A DNA stretch of 64,000 bases, taken from Fremontodendron californicum. Lineage: Eukaryota; Streptophyta; Magnoliopsida; Malvales; Malvaceae. Shown piece after piece: positions 53,229 through 63,367 of this stretch; within the stretch, counting starts at the first letter, position 1; every line of letters begins with the position of its first letter. The notes beneath the pieces were generated by a model. The model made no database searches, had not been told where the DNA came from, and was given only the letters and a program-made list of their open reading frames with translations. The position numbers and the translations under genes were made by a program. The stretch is from positions 14,451,501-14,515,500 of the forward strand of contig JAULJL010000015.1 in assembly GCA_030761205.1 (NCBI GenBank). The letters run 5' to 3'.

Positions 53229-55657
53229 ATGCAAAACAAAGTCCTGCTTCTTTCTTTCTCTTTGTTTCTCTTCATCACGAAAAATAAAAGTTCTAATTTG
53301 CAAAGCCTGTTACTTGTACAATTCTTAAATATCTCTGTTTTCATTGCTGGGGAGGCAGTGCCTCCTAATTATGTCCCTACTGATATCATCACAATTGACT
53401 CCGGCTCCTTCTCTGATTCCATAGCTCTAGATGGCCGCTCTTGGAGTGGAGAAAGCGATTCTAGTTTTCCTGTCATAGATTCACAAAGCAAACAATCTGT
53501 ATTTTTAAGTGCCTTTACTGGCCAGGTTCCCTACATCACAAGCCGCCTTTCTTACTCCGAATTCACCTACGTGATTCCCCTTAATAGTGGGAAAATGTTC
53601 ATTCGCTTGCACTTTAGTCTAAATTCATATCCGGGCGTTGATCTGTCTAAGGCTTTCTTCTCTGTTAAAGCAGGTCCGTTTACACTTGTTAGAAACTTCA
53701 GTGCTTTACTTCATGCTCAAGGCAAGGAAATTCTGGTTAAAGAATTATGCGTTAGCGTCCAAGATGGTCTGAAGCTAAATATAACATTCACTCCAAGTTC
53801 TGCTGTCACAGATGCGTATGCTTTTGTCAACGGAATTGAAATTGTGTCTATGCCCACCAACCTATACTACACACCTGACAATGATGAAGGTATCAGTTTC
53901 CTTGGCCAGCCAAACTTGTATTACTTGGGAAAAGACACTGCCCTCGAGATGATGCATCGGATCAGTGCTGGTGGAAGGAAAATCCCGCCCACAGAAGACA
54001 CTGGCATGTACCGAGCCTGGTCAAATGATGGTGACTACTTGACAACTGCGAAACCAAGTGCTCTTCCGGTTAACACCAGTATTAAGGTCACCTTCAGTGA
54101 GGAACCATCATTCACTGCTCCAGATATCATATATAGAACTGCAAGAACAATGGGGATCAACAAGACTATGAATGAGAACTACAATCTTACTTTGCAGTTT
54201 CCTGTTGATTCTGGCTTTAATTACTTTGTGAGGTTGCATTTTTGTGAGTTTCAGGCAGAGATAACAAAAGATGGTGACAGAGCCTTTATGATCATCATAG
54301 CCAATTTAACAGCAGAAAGTCAAGCAGACGTCATATCCTGGAGTGGAGGAAATGGGATTCCAATATATAGAGATTACGCAGTGGCAATAATGAATAGAGG
54401 AAATGAAAAGAAACAAAATCTTTCAATTAAGCTACACACTAACCCAGGATGGAGGACCTCTATTCCGATGCAATCCTGAATGGAGTTGAAATTTTCAAAT
54501 TGAGCAGGAGTGGTGATCTTGCCGGACCTAACCCTGATCCTATACGCAATCCTCTTGCACCTAGGAAGCCGCTGACTGGGCTGTCAGGGAAGAAGAGGAC
54601 GATAATTGTCGCTGTTGTTGGTCTGATTTCTAGCTTTGTTGCAATCTCTCTTCTATTTTTCTTGACTCTCCGGATACGTTCCAATAAATTTGCCAACAAC
54701 AGTAGCCCTGCTCTGCCTTCTGATATTTGTCGCCACTTCTCATTAAGGGACATTAGAACAGCTACTAACAGCTTCAATCAGAATTTCATCATAGGAAAAG
54801 GAGGATTTGGCGACGTGTACAAAGGATTCATTAATGCTGGCTCCAACCCTGCTGCAATCAAACGGTTGAATCCAGGGTCTCAACAAGGGGCACATGAGTT
54901 CAGGACAGAAATTGAGATGCTCTCCCTGCTCCGACACCACAATTTAGTTTCTCTAATCGGCTATTGCGAGGACAAAAACGAGATGATCCTCCTGTATGAC
55001 TACATGGTTCATGGGACCCTGCGAGACCACCTCTACAACACCAATAACCCTCAGCTAGCTTGGGAACAGAGGCTTAGGATCTGCATTGGTGCTGCAAATG
55101 GACTACATTACCTTCACACAGGTCCCAACCACACCATCATTCACCGAGACGTGAAGACCACAAATATTTTGTTAAGTGAGAAATGGGTGGCCAAAGTATC
55201 TGATTTTAGATTGTCTAAAATGAATGACTTATCCGACACACATATTAGCACTGCAGTCAAGGGCAGTTTTGGGTACTTGGATCCTGAATACTACCGTCTT
55301 CAACGACTGACTGAGAAATCGTATGTATACTCTTTTGGTGTGGTGTTGTGTGAAGTATTATGGGCTAGAGCACCAATTGATCCAACTAGGGATCATATGC
55401 AAATAAGTTTAGCAGAGTGGGCACAACATTGCTATAACAATGGAACCCTTGCCCAGATAATTGATCCTTATTTAAAGGGTAAGATCAGCTCTCAAAGTTT
55501 GTTAAAATTCGTTGAAATAGCTATGAGTTGCTGGGCTTCCGAGGGGATTAAAAGACCGGCAATGAGTGAAGTGGTGTGCGGACTTGAGCTTGCAATGCAC
55601 CTTCAGGAGAGCGAGATTAATGGAAACGATGAGAGTCATGTAAATGATGTTAGGTAA
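53229..55657 (+). pseudogene. Second CrRLK1L receptor kinase, frameshifted, kinase residues lost
   Basis: It starts at the ATG at 53229 with a hydrophobic leader, then EAVPPNYVPTDIITIDSGS, the usual CrRLK1L ectodomain start. The malectin-like region runs to about 54450. There one base is missing relative to the paralogue (GGACC-TCTATTCC), giving a stop at 54479. The other frame continues LYSDAILNGVEIFKLS, a membrane helix and the kinase. The glycine loop GKGGFG, the Lys of AIK and HRDVKTTN are kept, but DFG has become DFR (55202-55210) and the subdomain IX Asp is Tyr (EKSYVYSFG, 55322). The frame ends inside a copia LTR at 55657. Even if the frameshift were an assembly error, the kinase would be doubtful. 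Confidence 0.9.
55643..55647. repeat. Copia target-site duplication, left copy
   Basis: AATGA lies directly before the LTR start at 55648, inside the receptor coding frame, and recurs at 60920-60924 directly after the other LTR. Confidence 0.95.
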
Positions 55658-55976
55658 CAGAGTGACGGAATAGTGTCTCACAACTAAAATAAGAGATGAG
55701 AAAATAGGAACTGAACACACAAAATTTAACGTGGAAAACCCTCAATGAATAAAGGGAAAAACCACGGGGCAAGACTAGAAGAATTTCACTATGAGAAAAT
55801 ATTACAACACCTCTCTCTAAATACTAGGAGAGAACAACCTCACAAAGAATATAAGAAAGTATACAAGAGAGGAAGAGATAATTCTTGGGATGGTTTTAAT
55901 ACTTCTCCTTAAGGCTCTTTATATAGCCTTCAAGGAGGAACTCTAACAATTCTCCCACCGATGTGGGATTCTAACA
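55648..55976 (-). repeat. 3' LTR of copia element
   Basis: It differs from the other LTR at GTAACAG (against GTACCAG) and AACTCTAAC (against AACTGTAAC). Its first bases supply the TAA that now ends the receptor frame. Confidence 0.95.
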
Positions 55977-56051
55977 ATTCTCCCACTTGAAGATTTGATT
56001 AAACCAATCATATCTTCACACCACTCTTTCTGTCTTGCCATTCCATGTTGC

Positions 56052-59000
56052 TTACGTTTCTGATAGACCATAGGAGGATCGACACCAAATAAACTTGTCA
56101 GTGTTGATTGGCTTTGTCATAACATCTGCTAGGTTGTCTTTGGTGTGAATCTTTTGCATATCCACACTTCCTTCTTCTACTACTTCTCGAACAAAGTGAT
56201 ACTGTATACCTATATGCTTTGTCCTGGAATGAAAGGCTGGATTCCTTGCAATGTGCAAGGCACTCTGACTGTCACAATACACAATAATCTTCTGCTGCTT
56301 GTGCCCGAGTTCTTCCATTAACCTTTGTATCCATATTGCTTCCTTGCATGCTTGGGTAGCTGCCATGTACTCAGCTTCTGTAGTAGACAAAGCTACAACA
56401 GTCTGTAACTTAGATAACCAGCTTACCGCTCCTCCTGCAAGTGTGAACACATAGCCAGTAGTGGATTTCCTTTTATTAAGATCACCTGCAAAATCTGAAT
56501 CAACATAACCCCTGACAACAAGTTCTGATCCTCCAAAACATAATGCAACATCTGAGGTTCCTTTAATGTATCTAAGGATCCTCTTAACAACATTCCAATG
56601 CTCTCTACCAGGATCTGCCATAAATCGACTGACCGCTCCCACTGCTTGTGCAATGTCTGGTCTTGTACATATCATAGCATACATAAGGCTTCCCACCGCT
56701 GATGCATACGGTACTCGAGACATTTCCATCCTCTCTGCTTCATTGCTAGGACTCATACCTGAGGATAATTTACAATTGACAGGAAGTGGGGTAGATATTG
56801 GCTTACAGTCTTGCATGTTGAAGCGTCGCAAGACCTTCCTCAGATAATTCTTTTGAGAAAGCCAAATTTTCCTATCTTTTCTGTCTCGGTGAATTTGCAT
56901 CCCTAAAATCTTGTTTGCGGGTCCCAAGTCCTTCATATCGAACTCCCTAGCCAACTGTGCCTTCAAATCTTGGATTCGATCTTTGTTGGGGCCTACCACC
57001 AACATGTCATCCACATACAACAGCAAAATAATGAAATCATTATCATCAAACCTCTTGTAGTACGTACAATGGTCTGAACTCAGTCTGTTGTATTCAAGGC
57101 TAATTATGAAAGAATCAAATCTCTTGTACCAACATCTGGGCGCCTGCTTTAGACCGTACAGAGATTTGGTCAACCTGCAAACCAAGTTCTCTTTGCCTGT
57201 TTCAACAAAACCTTCTGGTTGGAGCATATAAATTTCTTCTTCAAGCTCTCCATGTAGAAAAGCCGTCTTTACATCTAGTTGTTCAAGATGTAAATCAAAT
57301 GCAGCACACATAGCCAACACTACTCTGATAGTAGTAAGTCTGACAACTGGAGAAAATATCTCGTTGAAGTCAATACCTTCTTTCTGAGCATATCCTTTTA
57401 CAACCAATCTAGCACGATATCGTTCTACTTGATCATTGCTATCCCGCTTGATCTTGTAGACCCATTTGTTACCAATGGCTTTTCTGCCACGTGGTAATTC
57501 CACCAGTTCCCATGTCTCGTTCTTGTGAAGAGCTTCAATTTCTTCCTGCATTGCTGTCATCCACAGAGAAGCATCTGGGCTACTAGTAGCTTCATGAAAA
57601 GTTGATGGCTCTCCATCCTCTGTTAAAAGACAGTATGCAACATTGCTCTCCGTAACATACTCCGTGTGCCAATTTGGAGGCCTTCTCTCACGAGTTGACC
57701 GTCGAACTTCTACAGCCTCGGACTCAACTGGTTCTGGTACCTCATGCTCTGGTTCTGCTTCAGAAGAATCATCTTCTTGAGAATTTCTATCCATCTGCAC
57801 TGTAGCAGTCTCTTTTGAAGTGTTGTCATTTGTTTGCTCACTTTGCAGTTCATTTTCTGCAAAAACTACATCTCTGCTGACAACAACCTTGCGGGCAGTG
57901 GGATCCCACAGGCGATACCCCTTAACACCGTCAGCATAACCCAAGAATATACATTTTCTGGATTTTGGATCCAGCTTTGTTCTTTCTTGGGAGTTGTACA
58001 TCACGTACACAGGACATCCAAACACATGTAGAGAAGAATAATCAGCTGGCTTTCCTTTCCACATCTCCATAGGCGTCTTCAAACCAATCGCCGTTGATGG
58101 TGATCGATTTATCACATAACAGGTGGTTTTGACTGCTTCTGCCCAGAAAGATTTGGCCAATCCCGCTGTTCTCAGCATGGCTCTTGTTCTATCTAGGAGA
58201 GTTCTGTTCATCCGCTCTGCTACACCATTCTGTTGAGGCGTATGTGCAACCGTGAATTGTCTCATAATACCCTCTTTCTTACAGAATGCTAGAAAGTTAC
58301 CGTCTACATATTCTCCTCCATTGTCTGTCCTCAAGCACTTGATTCTTTTCCCAGTTTCAAGCTCTACTTGTGCTTTGAACTCCTTGAATACTGGAAACAC
58401 ATCAGACTTCTTCTTGATTGGGTACACCCATAATCTCCTGGAATAGTCATCAATGAATGATACAAAATACTTTGCTCCACCCAGGGATATTTCTGGTGAC
58501 TCCCACACATCAGAATGGATTAAGTCCAGTATGTGTTTGCTTCTTGTAGTTACTTTAGCAAACTTCAATCTATGCTGCTTGCTTATCACACAGTGCTCAC
58601 AGAAAGGTAAATTGACCATCTTGAGCCCGGGCAGGAGATTGCGTTCTGCAAGGACTTTCAAGCCTCGCTCTGACATATGGCCTAATCTGCGATGCCACAT
58701 CATCGTCGTTTCTTCTTGGCTGGCTGCTGCAACTGATGCATCTGCCTCTTGCAACGTCTCTCCCAAAAGCATGTATAGATTGCTTGTGATCTTCTCTGCT
58801 TTCATCACCACAAGGTTTCCTTTCACTACTTTCAATATTCCACATTCAGTGTGGATCTTGCACCCGAGGTCATCCAATTGTCCAATTGACAATAAGTTCT
58901 TCTTTAAGCCCTTCACATGTCGTACCCCTTGAATTTTGCGAACAGTACCATCATGCATTTTTAATCTGACGGTACCGACTCCAGCAATATCTAAGGCGTG

Positions 59001-59111
59001 ATCATTTCCCATGAACACAGATCCTTCCGAAATAGGTTCATAAGTGCAAAACCAATCTCGGTGTGGAGTCATGTGCCATGTCGCACCTGAATCCATTATC
59101 AGTACCATCAT
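56052..59111 (-). CDS. Copia pol: protease part, integrase, RT, RNase H
   Basis: 1,019 residues in one open frame. It starts in the duplicated segment with the protease motif MDSGATWHMT. Next come the integrase zinc finger (HRRLGHMS, CEHC), the core with FIDDYSRRLWVY and TDNGGEYV, RT with KWVYKIKRDSNDQVERYRAR and the YVDDMLVVG active site, and RNase H with YVDSDFAGDLNKRKSTTGYV and ALSTTEAEYMAA. The end reads TKDNLADVMTKPI. All catalytic motifs look intact. Its ATG is incidental; it was the continuation of gag and is now one frame away because of the duplication. Confidence 0.92.
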   Translation of the reverse strand: MMVLIMDSGATWHMTPHRDWFCTYEPISEGSVFMGNDHALDIAGVGTVRLKMHDGTVRKIQGVRHVKGLKKNLLSIGQLDDLGCKIHTECGILKVVKGNLVVMKAEKITSNLYMLLGETLQEADASVAAASQEETTMMWHRRLGHMSERGLKVLAERNLLPGLKMVNLPFCEHCVISKQHRLKFAKVTTRSKHILDLIHSDVWESPEISLGGAKYFVSFIDDYSRRLWVYPIKKKSDVFPVFKEFKAQVELETGKRIKCLRTDNGGEYVDGNFLAFCKKEGIMRQFTVAHTPQQNGVAERMNRTLLDRTRAMLRTAGLAKSFWAEAVKTTCYVINRSPSTAIGLKTPMEMWKGKPADYSSLHVFGCPVYVMYNSQERTKLDPKSRKCIFLGYADGVKGYRLWDPTARKVVVSRDVVFAENELQSEQTNDNTSKETATVQMDRNSQEDDSSEAEPEHEVPEPVESEAVEVRRSTRERRPPNWHTEYVTESNVAYCLLTEDGEPSTFHEATSSPDASLWMTAMQEEIEALHKNETWELVELPRGRKAIGNKWVYKIKRDSNDQVERYRARLVVKGYAQKEGIDFNEIFSPVVRLTTIRVVLAMCAAFDLHLEQLDVKTAFLHGELEEEIYMLQPEGFVETGKENLVCRLTKSLYGLKQAPRCWYKRFDSFIISLEYNRLSSDHCTYYKRFDDNDFIILLLYVDDMLVVGPNKDRIQDLKAQLAREFDMKDLGPANKILGMQIHRDRKDRKIWLSQKNYLRKVLRRFNMQDCKPISTPLPVNCKLSSGMSPSNEAERMEMSRVPYASAVGSLMYAMICTRPDIAQAVGAVSRFMADPGREHWNVVKRILRYIKGTSDVALCFGGSELVVRGYVDSDFAGDLNKRKSTTGYVFTLAGGAVSWLSKLQTVVALSTTEAEYMAATQACKEAIWIQRLMEELGHKQQKIIVYCDSQSALHIARNPAFHSRTKHIGIQYHFVREVVEEGSVDMQKIHTKDNLADVMTKPINTDKFIWCRSSYGLSET

Positions 59112-59257
59112 GCATTTTTAATCTGACGGTACCGACTCCAGCAATATCTAAGGCGTGATCATTTCCCATGAACACAGATCCTTCCGAAATAGGTTCATAA
59201 GTGCAAAACCAATCTCGGTGTGGAGTCATGTGCCATGTCGCACCTGAATCCATTATC
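58944..59257 (-). repeat. 157-bp exact tandem duplication over copia protease
   Basis: Bases 58944-59100 and 59101-59257 are identical by eye. The unit covers the DSG protease motif and about 40 residues after it. Since 157 is not a multiple of three, gag is thrown out of frame and ends at 59038, while pol is open only from inside the second copy. Confidence 0.95.
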
Positions 59258-60129
59258 CAGACATCATTGAGTTTCTTTCCGCCTTTAGAACTAGTCGCTG
59301 CTTCACTATACAAGATTTCTCCATCATCTGAGGTACTTGCAACACAACCTTGGGAGGTTGATGTTTCAGAATTCTTTTCTCCACCCTTCTTATTATGCCA
59401 ACACTCCTTCTTCGAGTGCCCTCTCATGCCACAATTGTAGCATTTAAGATTCTTCCTTCTTCGAGATTTTGATCTACCATGATTCTGACTCCCACTGGAG
59501 CCACGTTCTGTTGATCTGCCTCTCATCACCGTTAAAGCCTCTGCTTGCTTTGAATTTTCTGACCTTTCCTCCTTATTCTTGCGCCTGGATTCTTCTTCAA
59601 GAATAGCACCGGCAACATCATCAAAGTGAAGAGAGTCACTAACATTGTTATTTGTGATGTTGATGATGAGTTGATCATACGAATCTGGTAAACTCTGAAG
59701 TAGAAGTTCCGCACGTTCATTTTCCGCTATTTTGAAATCTGATGCTGTGAGTTGAGCAAATAGCGTATTCAGAGTGTTGATGTGATCCGTTACCGACGTG
59801 GATTCACTCATTCGAAGAGTGTAGAGTTTTCTCTTCAAGAATATTCTGGTGTGAAGTGACTTCACCTCGTACAATTTGTTTAGAACATCCCAAATCTCCT
59901 TTGCAGTCTTCTTCTCTGCAACACTTGACAAAACTGAATCCGCCATTGCTAGGTGCAGATTGGCAACAGCATTGTCATCCTTCTCTTTCCACTTTTCATC
60001 AGTCATTTCTGTGGGTCTACTTTCAATTGCTTCTAGACAATTATCCTTCCTCAAAATTGCTCTTATCTTCAATTTCCACAAGGAGAAATTTCTCCCACTG
60101 AACTTCTCTATCTCGAATTTTGCTGCCAT
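59038..60129 (-). CDS. Copia gag, fused to first protease copy
   Basis: 363 residues from the ATG at 60129. It begins MAAKFEIEKFSGRNFSLWKL, the usual copia gag start, followed by the gag core (LYTLRMSESTSVTDHINTLN, ELLLQSLPDSYDQLI), an Arg/Ser-rich stretch, and a CCHC zinc knuckle CYNCGMRGHSKKECWH. The protease motif MDSGATWHM appears near residue 290. The last 20 or so residues are out-of-frame sequence caused by the 157-bp duplication. Gag would assemble RNA-containing particles. Confidence 0.92.
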   Translation of the reverse strand: MAAKFEIEKFSGRNFSLWKLKIRAILRKDNCLEAIESRPTEMTDEKWKEKDDNAVANLHLAMADSVLSSVAEKKTAKEIWDVLNKLYEVKSLHTRIFLKRKLYTLRMSESTSVTDHINTLNTLFAQLTASDFKIAENERAELLLQSLPDSYDQLIINITNNNVSDSLHFDDVAGAILEEESRRKNKEERSENSKQAEALTVMRGRSTERGSSGSQNHGRSKSRRRKNLKCYNCGMRGHSKKECWHNKKGGEKNSETSTSQGCVASTSDDGEILYSEAATSSKGGKKLNDVWIMDSGATWHMTPHRDWFCTYEPISEGSVFMGNDHALDIAGVGTVRLKMHDGTDNGFRCDMAHDSTPRLVLHL

Positions 60130-60576
60130 GGTTGTACACGAACTGAAGCGAGTTACACTATTTCACCGTGAATAGTACCGTATACGTGAACAGTATTGTA
60201 CGTATGTCGTACACTAGAACAAATCCAGTATACGTTAACAATTACTGCAAAAGTATACAACCACACGTATGAATAATAACCGTATCTGTGAATAGTACAG
60301 TACAATTGAATAGCCCGTATACTGGAACAGTGACCGTAGCCCGTGAATAGTGCACCAGGTAGGTTCCCAGGAAAGAGAGGTGGGTCACTGATAGACACAC
60401 TTAAATACCAAGTCTTTCCTAGCCAGAACTTCCCTAGACACTTTCACACTACCACACTTTATTTCCAGCAACAAGAATAATTCTTTTCTGATGTGGAAGA
60501 TCAGACAATACTGCAACCACAGAGCATACTAAGAACCAACACTTTCACTGCAGCGGAATAAGGACCACGAACCAAT

Positions 60577-60589
60577 GGCTCTGATACCA
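60577..60589 (-). other. Copia primer-binding site, tRNA-iMet
   Basis: Minus-strand TGGTATCAGAGCC, one base inside the 5' LTR, complements the 3' end of initiator tRNA-Met, the standard copia primer. Confidence 0.9.
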
Positions 60590-60590
60590 C

Positions 60591-60919
60591 TGTTAGGTAC
60601 CAGAGTGACGGAATAGTGTCTCACAACTAAAATAAGAGATGAGAAAATAGGAACTGAACACACAAAATTTAACGTGGAAAACCCTCAATGAATAAAGGGA
60701 AAAACCACGGGGCAAGACTAGAAGAATTTCACTATGAGAAAATATTACAACACCTCTCTCTAAATACTAGGAGAGAACAACCTCACAAAGAATATAAGAA
60801 AGTATACAAGAGAGGAAGAGATAATTCTTGGGATGGTTTTAATACTTCTCCTTAAGGCTCTTTATATAGCCTTCAAGGAGGAACTGTAACAATTCTCCCA
60901 CCGATGTGGGATTCTAACA
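60591..60919 (-). repeat. 5' LTR of copia element
   Basis: Same ends as the left copy; a TATATAAAG-type TATA motif on the minus strand (about 60858-60867, plus-strand CTTTATATAG) would start the element's RNA. It is followed by the AATGA duplication at 60920-60924. Confidence 0.95.
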
Positions 60920-60924
60920 AATGA

Positions 60925-60991
60925 ATCAACAGTCATTGATTATCATGTGTTGTTTACTAGTGGTAGAGGATCATTGAATGTTGGTCGCTAG
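60925..60991 (+). pseudogene. Detached 3' coding end of second receptor kinase
   Basis: Directly after the right-hand AATGA, the sequence continues the receptor frame that stopped at the copia insertion: the codons read STVIDYHVLFTSGRGSLNVG and end at the TAG at 60989. With one duplication copy discounted, the phase fits exactly. It is short, so the claim rests on phase and position; it shows the element lies in the last part of the coding region. Confidence 0.6.
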
Positions 60992-61144
60992 AATAATATC
61001 CATACTTTTAATTGTTTTCCCAATGTAATCTTTCTAGCTTTTTCTGAACAACAACTGTTATCATAATGTTATATGTTTAGCTACAGCTTTTGTCATGAAT
61101 GAGTTTGAGGTGAGATATATTTTTTTTAGATTGTGATTTCATTT
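60992..61144. other. 3' flank of second receptor gene
   Basis: Mixed then AT-rich sequence after the original stop. No clear AATAAA was found. Confidence 0.3.
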
Positions 61145-61630
61145 ATTAAAAAAAAAAAGTAAATTATCTCCTAACCCTAAATCATCTCCTAACCCTATAT
61201 CTCATACTTCATCTTTAAGGTTCAAGGAATTTGTTCAATAGATTATGTGAACATAACTTCAAATATTTTCAAATAGATTTAAGAATTTATTATTTTAGCT
61301 AAATATTATAATGAATTTCTCACCATTCAATAATTTTATTTTAATTTTAGTTTGTGTATAGATATAATTTTATTGAATCTTTTTATATATTATAAATCTA
61401 TTATCTATGCATCAAATTATATTAATTTAATATCACTTGTTTTATTAAAAAAAAATTATTTCAATATCACTTGCAATCAAGAATTACTTCGTAAATTTCT
61501 CTTAAAGAACTAAGCTTAAACCTTGTCTTGCAAATTAACTTTTATATTTTGACAGGATGATATAATTCTCTTAAAAGAAAAAATAAAAAACAGAAAATTT
61601 GAGTTGTTTTTTTGTAGAATAAAAGCTAAA
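61145..61630 (+). repeat. Segmental direct repeat, copy 1
   Basis: It shares long blocks with 63368-63860, for example TTTAAGAATTTATTATTTTA, AGAACTAAGCTTAAACCTTG and TTTTATATTTTGACA, in the same order and orientation, 2.2 kb apart. Non-coding. It may be a duplicated receptor-gene 3' flank or an unrecognised element. Confidence 0.75.
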
Positions 61631-61969
61631 GACTTTTTAAAGTCTTCCAAGTCTCCATGGTCGACATTTGCGGACGAGTCTTACACAGAAAATTTGTGAT
61701 GGACCCCATCTATGGAAAATTTTTCTTTGGAAAATGATACTGGGGGTGTGGGCTCACCAATGGAGACGTATCGCCCTAAAAGTTAGTTGTTAATATTAAC
61801 TAGATAAATATTATCGAATTTGAATTAATATTTTATAATAAATTTAAAAAATAAAAATGTAATAGTGGTAAATATAAATTCTATTTTTATAAGACACCTA
61901 ATATAAAATTGAGAGTTATTTGAATATGATTAATTGTATCCGGTATTTTCAAACATAATATAATTATAC

Positions 61970-62860
61970 GATACGAACATAACCTGAGAAAAATAATTAA
62001 AACACGACATGACATAAAAATAACATAAACATGACACAAATACATGAACATGTCAAAATCTACATAAAACGAATTATTAACATGTCAAAATTTATATAAA
62101 TATATAATACTCTGAATAAGATTATAACAGGAAAACAACATGAAAATGACGACAAGCGACATGAATTTGAGAGTTATTTGAATAGTATCAATTAGACTTG
62201 GCAATTTCGGACACAGCATGATTGTACGACACGAACACAATATGAAAAAAAAAATTAAAATACAACACGAAAAATAATATGAACACGGCAAAAATACATG
62301 AACGTATCAAAATCTACATAAAACGAATTATTAACGTGTAAAAAATTATATAAATTTATAATACTTTAAACACACGATAAAATAACACGAACGTGTTACG
62401 AACATACAAATTTTTCTCTAAATTGAATAATTATAACAAATTATGCAAAATATGGGATGAATTGAGGCACGACACAAATATACAAAATTTTCTCTAAATT
62501 GGATTAGCATGACAAACTATGCAAAATATTTGGATGAATTGAAATATGACACGAACATATGGAAAAAACAATTAAAATATGACACGACACGAAAATAACA
62601 TGAACGCAACACAAATATACGAACGTGTATTAATATGTAAAAAATTATATAAATTTATAATACTTTGAACATACCAAAAAACTAACACGAACACGACAAA
62701 AAAATAATACGAACACAAACGAATATCCGAACGTATAAAAATCTACATAAAATGAATTATTAACGTGTAAAAATTGTATAAATTTATAATATTTTGAACA
62801 TACAAAAATAATTCGAACACAAAAATGACACGAACACACAATTTTTTCTCTATTTGTTTT
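61970..62860. repeat. CGTGTT-rich repeat family, inverted array
   Basis: The same units as at 45930 and 48500 but reversed: GAATTATTAACGTGTAAAAA, TTATATAAATTTATAATACT, AACACGACA and GACACGAA. Between the two copies of the segmental repeat. Confidence 0.6.
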
Positions 62861-63037
62861 CCTTTTTTTTTCTTTTATTTCTTTCCTTCTTAATAAAAAA
62901 AATTGAAAATATCCAAACTACCCTCCAACCCCTTTAATACCCATGCTTAGTTGTCAATTAAGCATGGATTCAAAATCCTTAGTTCTTGCCTCTCATGCAT
63001 TTAAGGGATTGCTTTTAATGTTAGTAATAGATATTAA

Positions 63038-63180
63038 CTAGAAAATTTTCCCCGTTTCGCTAGGGGATTTTTGTAATATTTTAAATTAATAATCATAAAT
63101 AAATATAAATTGAATAATATTAAATTATTATTTATTTAAATATTTATTTAAATTTTAATATTGTAAGTAAATGAATTTAG
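63038..63180 (-). mobile_element. Helitron-like 3' end
   Basis: On the minus strand a hairpin TCCCC-TAGCGAAAC-GGGGA is followed by AAATTTTCTAG and a host T. This matches the family at 39619 (CTAG-T, GCGAAA in the loop). Only a short AT-rich body follows before the CGTGTT-type repeat at 63180. No 5' end found. Confidence 0.4.
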
Positions 63181-63367
63181 ATTTAAAATCGAATCATTAT
63201 TACAAATTATGCAAAATATGAGATGAATTGAGATACGATACAAATACAACATGAGAAAATAATTAAAAACGACACAACACGAAAAATAACATCAAAACGA
63301 TACAAATATACAAATGTGTCAAAATCTATATAAAATGAATTATTAAGGTGTAAAAAAAAAAAAAAAA

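Larger units (their letters stand above)
55648..60919 (-). mobile_element. Very young Ty1/copia retrotransposon in the receptor gene
   Basis: Two 329-bp LTRs (TGTTAGGTA to TTCTAACA) differ at two positions only. A tRNA-iMet primer site (minus-strand TGGTATCAGAGCC, 60577-60589) lies inside the right LTR and a purine-rich AAGTGGGAGAA tract beside the left one, so transcription runs leftwards. The coding order gag, protease, integrase, RT, RNase H is that of copia; gag resembles the Tnt1/Tork type. A 157-bp duplication breaks the polyprotein frame. It is probably one of the latest insertions in the window. Confidence 0.97.

Noticed and set aside
58453..58932. 159-residue plus-strand frame in the copia element
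   Set aside because: It is a shadow of the pol frame on the other strand, which carries all the motifs.
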